Assembly (NCBI GenBank): GCA_003641345.1
Contig: QNAD01000114.1
Coordinates: 1 to 6,693, forward strand
Length of the DNA stretch: 6,693 bases
Source: Candidatus Zixiibacteriota bacterium
GTDB lineage: Bacteria > Zixibacteria > MSB-5A5 > GN15 > FEB-12
Direction: 5' to 3'
Shown: positions 1-6,693 of the stretch, piece by piece
How positions within the stretch are numbered: position 1 is the first letter of the stretch
How the letters are laid out: each line of letters opens with the position of its first letter
Translations under genes and position numbers: made by a program
The notes under the pieces: generated by a model
Seen by the model: the letters and a program-made list of their open reading frames with translations, nothing else
What the model was told of the DNA's origin: nothing
The model's database searches: none

Positions 1-858
1 AATAATTACCAAGATGAGATTGGATGGCATTATCATCATTCAGATTGGTATAAGCAAAAATCAAAAAATTATTTCCAATGGAATTTGATAGAAACATTTA
101 ATAATACAATATATCGGAATAAAACTGACAGAGAAATTGCTATACAACAATTTGCTTCATTTGTTTATTTGAATCGTTTTTATCCTGCTGTTTTTAGAGC
201 GGGTTGGGTATGGGAAAACAGAGATTTTAGTAATTGGTTGGACAGTTTGATACCTTTTGATTATTCTCATAATTGGAGTGAAGTTGATAATGACTTGAAT
301 TTTTACCACCCCAATAAAAATAATCTTTTTGAATCAGGTAAATTATCAAGAACAATAATCAAGTCTGTTGAGAAAGATACAACTTATATCGAATCTTTAT
401 TTAGAAAAGCTTCCCATGGAGAAACTGTTTTATATTCCTATTACACTCATAACTATGGTATCACAAAAAATAATAACTGTATTATATCTGCCGCTAATAG
501 AACACATAGTAAATTAAAAAAATTATCCCAAAAATACGGAGTTAAATTTCGATATTGTTCTGCTTCAGAGGCTGCTCAATTGATGTTGAATATTAAAGAC
601 AGTTCTCAATATACGTTAAATGTTAATTTTAATAAATCTGATAAATCAATATGTGTTTCAAATAGTAATAATACTTTTGGCGTACCTTTGATTTGTTATA
701 AAACAACTGAAAATGAAATAAAAGGAGCTTTTTTAAGTCAATCTAAGAATGGTTGGTATTATGTTATTAATAACTCATCTATTATTTCATTTATAATTGC
801 TTCAGTAAATAAAAATGGAAATGCATTTGTCTCTAAAGACTATATAATCAGGCAATAA
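1..858 (+). CDS. Polysaccharide-deacetylase-like protein, C-terminal part (5' end outside window)
   Basis: The frame is open from base 1 to the TAA at 856-858, so about 285 residues of a longer protein are visible. A TTG at codon 29 could be read as a start, but the clear homology-like motif lies before it, so I treat the gene as truncated by the window edge. Near the visible N-terminus is DEIGWHYHHS (residues 5-14), which resembles the 'HEIGxHxH' metal-site region of NodB/polysaccharide-deacetylase-fold proteins. Further on are FRAGWVWEN and a later SYYTHNYGI, which match the pattern of conserved blocks in that superfamily. The last 80 or so residues look beta-rich and may be a separate accessory domain. 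The likely role is hydrolysis or modification of surface or cell-wall glycans. The gene is much more AT-rich than secA, as is common for laterally acquired surface-polysaccharide genes. The superfamily is moderately supported; the substrate is unknown. Confidence 0.5.
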   Translation, partial: NNYQDEIGWHYHHSDWYKQKSKNYFQWNLIETFNNTIYRNKTDREIAIQQFASFVYLNRFYPAVFRAGWVWENRDFSNWLDSLIPFDYSHNWSEVDNDLNFYHPNKNNLFESGKLSRTIIKSVEKDTTYIESLFRKASHGETVLYSYYTHNYGITKNNNCIISAANRTHSKLKKLSQKYGVKFRYCSASEAAQLMLNIKDSSQYTLNVNFNKSDKSICVSNSNNTFGVPLICYKTTENEIKGAFLSQSKNGWYYVINNSSIISFIIASVNKNGNAFVSKDYIIRQ

Positions 859-860
859 TT

Positions 861-873
861 GTATCTTTGATAC
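861..873. repeat. Small inverted repeat after the first gene
   Basis: GTATC and GATAC flank a TTT loop two bases after the stop codon of the deacetylase-like gene. The stem is only 5 bp and is followed by CCCCAAAA rather than a T-run, so it does not meet the pattern of an intrinsic terminator on the plus strand. No other terminator is visible between this gene and secA, so some read-through into secA is possible. Confidence 0.3.
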
Positions 874-920
874 CCCAAAAACACAAACTTGCTATAATTA
901 TTACATTTTTGTATCCTAAA

Positions 921-949
921 TTGATTTTAAGTGTAGAATTTAATATAAA
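921..949 (+). promoter_or_regulatory. Probable secA promoter (sigma-70 type)
   Basis: TTGATT (921-926) and TATAAA (944-949) are separated by 17 bases, the ideal spacing, and match the consensus at 4/6 and 5/6. Transcription would start near 956, giving a leader of about 29 bases. Weaker alternatives lie upstream: TTGCTA (889-894) with TATCCT (912-917), also at 17 bases, and a perfect TATAAT at 893-898 preceded by TTGATA (867-872) at a long 20-base spacing. The region is AT-rich, so chance matches are expected. Confidence 0.5.
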
Positions 950-955
950 ATTCTA
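934..955. repeat. AT-rich palindrome overlapping the secA -10 box
   Basis: TAGAATTT (934-941) and AAATTCTA (948-955) are perfect 8-base inverted arms around AATATA. The palindrome covers the proposed -10 hexamer and start point of the secA promoter, the position expected of a repressor operator. In AT-rich DNA such palindromes also arise by chance, so a regulatory role is only inferred. Confidence 0.35.
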
Positions 956-984
956 AATAATGAATATAAAAAAATGAGAAATAT

Positions 985-3969
985 ATGAAAAATTTGATTA
1001 CAAAAATATTCGGGACTAAACATGAACGGGATGTAAAAAAAATTCAACCTCAAATTGATGAAATAAATGCCCATTTTGCAAAACTTGAAAAACTTTCCGA
1101 AGAAGAACTAATCAGTAAAACCGAAGAATTCCGCAATCGGTTCAAAGATGGTGAATCAGTAGATGATCTTATGCCCGAAGCATTCGCCGTAGTTAAAGAA
1201 GCTTGCCGGCGACATGTCGGTCAAACCTGGGATATAGCCGGACAACAGACAGAATGGAATATGGTTCATTTCGATGTTCAGTTAATAGGCGGAATAGCTC
1301 TTCACCAAGGGAAAATCACAGAAATGGCAACCGGTGAAGGTAAAACTTTGGTCGCAACACTCCCGACATATTTGAACGCAATCACAGGAAAAGGCGTTCA
1401 TATTGTAACAGTCAATGACTACCTTGCCCGTCGTGATAGTGAATGGATGGGGAAAATATATGAGTATCTTGGATTAACTGTCGGCGTAATTCAAAACCAG
1501 ATGAACAATGCTGAACGAAGAGTTCAGTATGAAAAAGATATAACTTTTGGTACTGCAAATGAGTTTGGATTTGATTACCTTCGCGACAACATGGCTCAAA
1601 CCGCAGAGGACAGAGTCCACCGCAATTACCATTATGCTATAATTGATGAAGTTGACTCAATTTTAATCGATGAAGCCAGAACCCCTTTGATTATTTCTGG
1701 AACGATTGAATCTAATGTTCAGGATCGTTATCGGGAAATGAAACCTACCGTTGACCGGATTGTTAGAAAACAACAAAACTTGGTCAATGACATGATTGCC
1801 AAAGCGGAAAAACTGCTAAAAAATGAACAGGCTGAAGATGAGTTTGAAATTGGAACAATTCTACTAGCCGCTAACAGGGGAGCACCAAAAAATAAACGCC
1901 TATTGAAAATACTTAAAGAAACCGGAATGAAAAAATTGATATCTGATGTGGAAGCATCTTATATGCGCGACAAAAAACTCCATGAAATCGATGACAGACT
2001 ATACTATTTTATTGATGAAAGAGAGCATTCAATTGCCCTAACTGATCTGGGTACAGAACAACTAACACCAGATGAACAAAAACTATATGAAATTCCGGAC
2101 ATCTCAACTATGCTCTCTGAACTTGAAGGGGATGAATCTCTATCTACTGAAGATCGCCAGAAAAAAACCGATGAAATTTATCGTGTCCATGCCGAACGAT
2201 CTGAAAAAGTACATGCTATAAATCAGCTTCTACGAAGCTATTCACTCTATGAAAAAGATGTTGAATATGTAATTGAAGATGGTAAAATTATGATTGTGGA
2301 TGAGTTCACCGGACGGATACTTGCCGGTCGCCGTTACTCTGACGGACTTCATCAGGCAATCGAAGCCAAAGAAGGGGTCAAAATTGAAGATGAATCCCAA
2401 ACTCTGGCAACTATTACTCTTCAAAATTATTTTCGTATGTATGAAAAACTTGCCGGCATGACTGGTACCGCTGAAACCGAAGCAGAAGAATTATTTGACA
2501 TATATAAACTGGAAGTAATAGTTATCCCTACCAATCGGGAATGTATTCGCGATGACATGGAAGATTTCATCTACCGGTCCCGACGTGAAAAATATAATGC
2601 AATTATCAAAAAAATCAGAGAGAAATATGAAAACGGCCAGCCAGTACTGGTGGGAACTATCACGGTCGATGTTTCTGAAACTTTATCCCGAATGCTTAAA
2701 CGAGCCGGTATAAAACATAATGTTTTAAATGCCAAACAACACCAAAGCGAAGCGGAAATTGTAACTCAAGCCGGACAAAAAGGTTCGGTTACTATTGCTA
2801 CCAACATGGCAGGTCGTGGAACAGATATTAAACTTGGAGAAGGTGTCATAGAATTAGGCGGACTACATATTATCGGAACAGAAAGACATGAATCAAGGCG
2901 GATTGACCGCCAGTTACGCGGACGTGCCGGACGTCAGGGTGACCCTGGCTCATCACAGTTTTTCTTATCTCTTGAAGATGATCTTATGCGTCTGTTTGGT
3001 GGAGACCGCCTGGGATCTATTATGGATAGGCTCGGGGTAGAAGATGGCGAAGTAATCGAACATAAAATGGTTACTAAAGCAATCGAAAGAGCACAAAGAA
3101 AAGTCGAAGCTCAAAACTTTGCTATACGTAAACATACTCTTGAGTATGATGATGTTATGAATGTTCAGCGTAAATGGATTTATGAAAGACGACTGGCGGC
3201 ACTTGAAAGAGAATCAATTAAAGATGAAGTAGTTGAACTTATCTCTGAAGTTCTGGATTTACTTATTGAAACCTACTGTCCCTCAGATAAACATCCTGAA
3301 GAATGGAATCTTAATAACTTTATAAATGAGCTACGGAAAATCTATCTTTTCGCATTAGAGCTTAAAGAAGAAGATATTCCCGCTTTGACATCTGAAACCC
3401 TAAAAGAAAAAGTCCTCAATGCCGTTATGCGGTATTATACACAAAAAGAAGATGCTTACGGTGAAGAAATAATGCGTCAATTGGAACGCTATGCCGTTCT
3501 CTCTACTATTGACCAATACTGGCGGGATCATCTGGCAGAAATGGAAGAACTCCGTACCGGTATCGGACTCAGAGCCTATCATCAAGGCTTAGGAAAACCG
3601 ATTGATATTTATAAACGGGAAGCATTCCAAGCCTTTGAAAAAATGATCAATGACATTGATAAAGATATTGTTAGCCTTGTCTATAAACTACAGGTAAATA
3701 TCCCTGATAAATCAAGATCTGAGCGTAGAAAAGAATTGGAGTCAGCATCCACCTCACACGCTGACTCAACTGGAATGGGTTTTGCCGGTGGCGGTTCTCA
3801 AAAACCTGACATACAGGGTGGACAGGGATCAAATCCGATGGCACAAGCATCACAATCCGGAAAACAGACTCGCACAATAAAACGTCAACAACCAAAAGTT
3901 GGACGCAACGATCCGTGTCCTTGTGGCTCCGGTAAAAAATATAAAAAATGCCACGGAGCAAATTCATAG
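985..3969 (+). CDS. secA: Preprotein translocase ATPase subunit SecA
   Basis: SecA is the ATP-driven motor that binds SecYEG at the inner membrane and pushes unfolded preproteins through it. The 994-residue protein is complete. NBD1 has the Walker A sequence MATGEGKT (114-121) and DEVD (221-224) followed by DEART (229-233). The preprotein cross-linking domain follows and is enlarged, with a charged helical stretch at roughly 255-335. NBD2 shows FTGR (441-444), MTGTA (492-496), TNMAGRGTD (606-614) and [15 protein letters not shown] (643-657). The helical scaffold/wing part contains DQYWRDHL (843-850). A flexible Gly/Ser/Gln-rich linker (about 920-965) leads to the zinc-binding SEC-C tail with Cys978, Cys980, Cys989 and His990, which usually contacts SecB or ribosomes. 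The ATG at 985 is the only sensible start: an in-frame TAA lies at 967-969 and [10 protein letters not shown] is a typical SecA N-terminus. The ribosome site is weak (TGAGAA, 975-980). It is longer than the 901-residue E. coli protein mainly through the insert; longer SecAs occur in FCB bacteria. Confidence 0.98.
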   Translation: MKNLITKIFGTKHERDVKKIQPQIDEINAHFAKLEKLSEEELISKTEEFRNRFKDGESVDDLMPEAFAVVKEACRRHVGQTWDIAGQQTEWNMVHFDVQLIGGIALHQGKITEMATGEGKTLVATLPTYLNAITGKGVHIVTVNDYLARRDSEWMGKIYEYLGLTVGVIQNQMNNAERRVQYEKDITFGTANEFGFDYLRDNMAQTAEDRVHRNYHYAIIDEVDSILIDEARTPLIISGTIESNVQDRYREMKPTVDRIVRKQQNLVNDMIAKAEKLLKNEQAEDEFEIGTILLAANRGAPKNKRLLKILKETGMKKLISDVEASYMRDKKLHEIDDRLYYFIDEREHSIALTDLGTEQLTPDEQKLYEIPDISTMLSELEGDESLSTEDRQKKTDEIYRVHAERSEKVHAINQLLRSYSLYEKDVEYVIEDGKIMIVDEFTGRILAGRRYSDGLHQAIEAKEGVKIEDESQTLATITLQNYFRMYEKLAGMTGTAETEAEELFDIYKLEVIVIPTNRECIRDDMEDFIYRSRREKYNAIIKKIREKYENGQPVLVGTITVDVSETLSRMLKRAGIKHNVLNAKQHQSEAEIVTQAGQKGSVTIATNMAGRGTDIKLGEGVIELGGLHIIGTERHESRRIDRQLRGRAGRQGDPGSSQFFLSLEDDLMRLFGGDRLGSIMDRLGVEDGEVIEHKMVTKAIERAQRKVEAQNFAIRKHTLEYDDVMNVQRKWIYERRLAALERESIKDEVVELISEVLDLLIETYCPSDKHPEEWNLNNFINELRKIYLFALELKEEDIPALTSETLKEKVLNAVMRYYTQKEDAYGEEIMRQLERYAVLSTIDQYWRDHLAEMEELRTGIGLRAYHQGLGKPIDIYKREAFQAFEKMINDIDKDIVSLVYKLQVNIPDKSRSERRKELESASTSHADSTGMGFAGGGSQKPDIQGGQGSNPMAQASQSGKQTRTIKRQQPKVGRNDPCPCGSGKKYKKCHGANS

Positions 3970-3971
3970 AA

Positions 3972-3994
3972 CACACTTCGTGTGATTATTTTTT
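3972..3994 (+). terminator. Probable intrinsic terminator of secA
   Basis: CACAC (3972-3976) and GTGTG (3980-3984) form a 5-bp stem closed by a TTC loop, starting two bases after the secA stop codon. The sequence ATTATTTTTT follows, ending in a run of six T. The stem is short and partly A-T, so termination may be leaky, but position and T-run fit. Confidence 0.6.
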
Positions 3995-4007
3995 AATTAA
4001 AAGCATG

Positions 4008-4038
4008 AGATGTCAAAACTGCAGGAGTTTTGACATCT
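4008..4038. repeat. 13-bp perfect hairpin palindrome
   Basis: AGATGTCAAAACT (4008-4020) is perfectly complementary to AGTTTTGACATCT (4026-4038), with a five-base GCAGG loop. Neither strand has a T-run directly after the stem, so it is not a standard intrinsic terminator, although it could help stop transcription or protect the secA mRNA 3' end. A perfect 13-bp stem in a gene-free gap is typical of short palindromic interspersed repeats. It is not obviously related in sequence to the two units at 4060-4155. Confidence 0.7.
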
Positions 4039-4059
4039 AAACTATTTCAGTGTTTGGTT

Positions 4060-4095
4060 ACAACAAGGCAAGCCTCTTCGAGGCTTTCCCTACAG
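4060..4095 (-). repeat. Palindromic repeat unit A (inverted copy of unit B)
   Basis: The core is AAGCCTC (4070-4076), TTC loop and GAGGCTT (4080-4086), a perfect 7-bp hairpin, extended after one mismatch by GG/CC (4067-4068 with 4088-4089). Read on the minus strand, the unit begins TGTAGG and aligns without gaps to unit B on the plus strand at 4120-4155: 21 of 36 positions are identical and all 15 differences are transitions. No T-run follows on either strand, so it is not a simple terminator. I read it as one half of a REPIN-like inverted doublet; whether it recurs elsewhere in the genome is unknown. Confidence 0.6.
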
Positions 4096-4108
4096 AAGAA
4101 TCTATACA

Positions 4109-4124
4109 TACGATGAAAATCGTA
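4109..4124. repeat. Hairpin with GAAA loop between units A and B
   Basis: TACGAT (4109-4114) pairs perfectly with ATCGTA (4119-4124) around GAAA, a GNRA tetraloop that is very stable if this is transcribed from the plus strand. It overlaps the GTAGG end of unit B (4122-4126), so it competes with the A-B long-range pairing and with the outer stem of unit B. Confidence 0.45.
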
Positions 4125-4155
4125 GGAGAGGTTTCGAAGAAACCTACTCTATTAT
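4120..4155 (+). repeat. Palindromic repeat unit B (inverted copy of unit A)
   Basis: The core is AGGTTTC (4129-4135), GAA loop and GAAACCT (4139-4145), a perfect 7-bp hairpin, with TAG/CTA (4123-4125 and 4149-4151) closing it beyond a 3x3 internal loop. The unit begins CGTAGG, the counterpart of TGTAGG in unit A on the other strand. Relative to A, three base pairs of the core stem have changed on both sides so that pairing is preserved. Together A and B could also pair with each other into one large imperfect hairpin with a 24-base loop. Confidence 0.6.
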
Positions 4156-4264
4156 TCACCATAATTTTTATTATTATTATATGATAAAAAATCCGGCCAG
4201 ATGATAACGGGATTTCATATATATGTAAATCTCTTTGAGAAATTACAATTTCATGAATTTTGTT

Positions 4265-4297
4265 AAAAAAGTCAGGAGCCTTAAAGGCTCCTGACTT
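4265..4297 (-). terminator. Strong intrinsic terminator of groES-groEL
   Basis: On the minus strand GTCAGGAGCC, a five-base TTTAA loop and GGCTCCTGAC form a perfect 10-bp GC-rich stem, which two A-T pairs extend to 12 bp. It is followed by a run of six T (complement of 4265-4270). It lies about 80 bases after the groEL stop codon. In the plus direction only TT follows the stem, so it mainly stops minus-strand transcription. Confidence 0.93.
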
Positions 4298-4375
4298 ACA
4301 AATATATCAAAGTTTCTCAAGCATTCACTACTTAAACAAACTTCGTCAGAAATTAGTCCAACATCGTTGGCTGGC

Positions 4376-6025
<1,650 letters not shown>

Positions 6026-6042
6026 TTAAACTCCTTATTTTT

Positions 6043-6336
6043 TTAGCTGTTTTGAATAACAGCAAAGATATCAGATTCACGCATAATTAAATACTCTTCA
6101 TTAGCAATTGAAACTTCTGTACCACTATATTTACCGTACAGAACGCGGTCACCTTTTTTAACTTCAAGCGGTAAAGTTTTACCATCTTCAGTCAAACGAC
6201 CAGTACCGACTTCGATAATTTCACCTTCCATCGGTTTTTCTTTGGCGGTATCAGGAATAATAATTCCGCCTTTTTTGGTTTCTACTTCTTCTACCGGTTT
6301 TACAACTACACGGTCAGCAAGAGGTTTTACATTCAT
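6043..6336 (-). CDS. groES: 10-kDa co-chaperonin GroES
   Basis: GroES is the heptameric lid that caps GroEL and creates the folding cage. The protein is 97 residues, the usual length. It starts [14 protein letters not shown], the conserved first strand. The mobile loop (about 17-33) contains GGIIIPD (23-29), whose three hydrophobic residues dock onto GroEL. The roof hairpin region (about 45-55) and the block [16 protein letters not shown] (60-75) are typical. The ATG at 6336 is preceded by AGGAGA (6344-6349 on plus coordinates) with a seven-base gap. It is the first gene of the two-gene operon; the leader of about 80 bases carries the CIRCE operator at its 5' end, so heat-shock control by HrcA is expected. 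Confidence 0.98.
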   Translation of the reverse strand: MNVKPLADRVVVKPVEEVETKKGGIIIPDTAKEKPMEGEIIEVGTGRLTEDGKTLPLEVKKGDRVLYGKYSGTEVSIANEEYLIMRESDIFAVIQNS

Positions 6337-6383
6337 TTTAGTTTCTCCTATGTTTATTCATTTAATAAATCATATATATTCAA

Positions 6384-6416
6384 TTGTTAGCACTCTCCTA
6401 AAGTGGGTGCTAACAA
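6384..6416. promoter_or_regulatory. CIRCE operator (HrcA binding site)
   Basis: TTAGCACTC (6387-6395), nine bases, then GGGTGCTAA (6405-6413) matches the CIRCE consensus TTAGCACTC-N9-GAGTGCTAA with a single change (GGG for GAG). The inverted repeat extends three bases further on each side (TTG and CAA), making 12-bp arms with that one mismatch. HrcA is known to bind this element and repress groESL until heat shock, when HrcA is titrated by busy GroEL. Here it begins at the predicted transcription start, so a bound repressor would block initiation. Confidence 0.96.
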
Positions 6417-6422
6417 GCGATC

Positions 6423-6450
6423 AATATAACTTTAACGCTTTTCTTGTCAA
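6423..6450 (-). promoter_or_regulatory. groES-groEL promoter (sigma-70 type)
   Basis: Read on the minus strand, a perfect -35 TTGACA (complement of 6445-6450) and a -10 TATATT (complement of 6423-6428, 5/6) are 16 bases apart. The predicted start near 6416 is the first base of the extended CIRCE palindrome. A vegetative-type promoter combined with CIRCE fits HrcA repression rather than a sigma-32 heat-shock promoter. Confidence 0.85.
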
Positions 6451-6506
6451 GAAGTTCATTAAAAAAATAATATAATCCCAGATAGTTTCCCTTCTCCCTG
6501 CCATTT

Positions 6507-6529
6507 CTTGTATTCTATTGGTGTACAAG
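6507..6529. repeat. Inverted repeat CTTGTA/TACAAG
   Basis: CTTGTA (6507-6512) and TACAAG (6524-6529) are perfect 6-base inverted arms 11 bases apart, upstream of the promoters proposed for the plus-strand gene. The half-site spacing would suit a dimeric regulator, or a hairpin with a large loop. Six-base arms are short enough to occur by chance. Confidence 0.3.
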
Positions 6530-6611
6530 CCGTTACGGAAAACATAATAATCTTGCTATTATATTTAAGGAAATATGTAAATTTTAAAAGTGCAAAAAAT
6601 GGAACTGATAC

Positions 6612-6640
6612 TTGTATTTTTGGTTTTCATTTATTAAAAT
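6612..6640 (+). promoter_or_regulatory. Candidate promoter for the gene starting at 6665
   Basis: TTGTAT (6612-6617) and TAAAAT (6635-6640, 5/6) are 17 bases apart and would give a leader of about 18 bases. An equally plausible alternative is an extended -10, TGC followed by TATTAT (6554-6562), with only a poor -35 near 6533, giving a leader of about 95 bases. The sequence alone does not decide between them. Confidence 0.35.
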
Positions 6641-6653
6641 TGATTAATTAAAA

Positions 6654-6657
6654 GGAG
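6654..6657 (+). promoter_or_regulatory. Ribosome binding site that sets a TTG start
   Basis: GGAG inside AAAGGAGA is seven bases before TTG at 6665, the ideal distance. An in-frame TAA at 6659-6661 excludes any upstream start, and the only nearby ATG (6690) is in another frame and too far away. This pairing is the main evidence that a gene begins here. Confidence 0.75.
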
Positions 6658-6664
6658 ATAAATT

Positions 6665-6693
6665 TTGCAAAAAGCAGCTGAAAATTCAAATGT
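6665..6693 (+). CDS. Start of an unidentified gene (cut by window end)
   Basis: Only the first nine codons and two further bases are present: TTG followed by codons for Q K A A E N S N. The start is supported by the strong ribosome site just upstream and an in-frame stop directly before it. Nothing in so short a piece identifies the product. The gene diverges from groES-groEL and has its own promoter region, so it is not part of the chaperonin operon. Confidence 0.6.

Larger units (their letters stand above)
3970..4375. other. Gene-free convergent gap with clustered hairpins
   Basis: This 406-base gap lies between the 3' ends of secA and groEL, and I see no credible coding sequence on either strand. 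It is long for a convergent junction, which usually needs only two terminators. From left to right it holds a weak secA terminator, the palindrome TTTTAATTAAAA (3991-4002), a 13-bp perfect hairpin, two related palindromic units in inverted orientation with a GAAA-capped hairpin between them, an AT-rich tract with a short ATT repeat (4170-4180), minor inverted repeats (AAATCC/GGATTT at 4189-4194 and 4210-4215; TCTC/GAGA at 4230-4240), the groEL terminator, and a CCAAC/GTTGG hairpin (4358-4370) in the groEL 3' untranslated region. The middle part looks like an insertion of repeat-type DNA. Confidence 0.75.
6337..6664. other. Divergent intergenic region between groES and the next gene
   Basis: These 328 bases hold the groES leader, CIRCE operator and promoter on the minus strand (6337-6450). 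A middle part (6451-6530) contains a 6-bp inverted repeat. The AT-rich leader and promoter of a plus-strand gene starting at 6665 complete it. No coding sequence of credible length is seen: only a start-stop pair at 6575-6580 and a 12-codon frame at 6599-6637 without a good ribosome site. Confidence 0.7.

Noticed and set aside
3671..3976. Open frame of 101 codons on the minus strand over the secA 3' end
   Set aside because: It lies antisense inside the clearly coding secA C-terminus, has no ribosome site of note and a composition explained by the complement of secA codons.
4008..4155. CRISPR array or tandem repeat
   Set aside because: The units are inverted rather than direct, only two are related, and there are no regularly spaced identical repeats.
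4008..4155. Retron or other reverse-transcriptase-associated structured RNA
   Set aside because: The hairpin cluster is suggestive, but no reverse transcriptase or effector gene lies within the window; the flanking genes are secA and groEL.
4358..4370. CCAAC/GTTGG hairpin just after the groEL stop codon as a terminator
   Set aside because: The stem is 5 bp and no T-run follows on the minus strand; the far stronger hairpin at 4265-4297 with six T is the real terminator.
6599..6637. Twelve-codon hydrophobic frame (MELILVFLVFIY) upstream of the TTG-start gene
   Set aside because: No ribosome binding site before its ATG, and AT-rich DNA readily gives short hydrophobic frames; not supported as a leader peptide.

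Overview
The window comes from a bacterial chromosome of low to moderate GC. It carries two housekeeping loci in convergent orientation: secA on the plus strand (985-3969) and the groES-groEL operon on the minus strand (6336-4376). A gene broken by the window edge lies at each end. Genes use clear AGGAG-type ribosome sites, intrinsic terminators and a HrcA/CIRCE-type heat-shock operator. The SecA sequence, with its enlarged preprotein cross-linking domain and CxCx8CH zinc tail, looks most like SecA of the Fibrobacteres-Chlorobi-Bacteroidetes (FCB) superphylum. Strong Shine-Dalgarno sites and a CIRCE operator argue against Bacteroidetes proper, so a deeper FCB lineage such as Cloacimonadota is my guess. 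This is family-level inference only.

Layout: 1-858 is the 3' part of an AT-rich gene for a polysaccharide-deacetylase-like protein. Positions 859-984 hold the secA promoter region, which includes an AT-rich palindrome. secA fills 985-3969 and is followed by a weak intrinsic terminator. The 406-base convergent gap 3970-4375 has no gene but is rich in hairpins: a 13-bp perfect hairpin, then two related palindromic units in inverted orientation (4060-4095 and 4120-4155) with a GAAA-capped hairpin between them, and finally the strong groEL terminator. groEL and groES follow on the minus strand, driven by one promoter whose start point coincides with a CIRCE element. At 6417-6664 is the intergenic region shared with a divergent gene, which begins with TTG at 6665 and is cut off after 29 bases.

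Functionally, SecA is the ATPase motor of Sec protein export and GroES/GroEL is the cytosolic folding chamber. They are independent transcription units that merely converge. The feature most worth following up is the inverted pair of palindromes at 4060-4155. The two copies align over 36 positions without gaps, and all 15 differences are transitions. Three of the seven base pairs of the core stem have changed on both sides so that pairing is kept. This suggests a mobile or amplified REPIN-like repeat family, or a structured RNA, rather than random sequence. I see no evidence of a new multi-gene system here.
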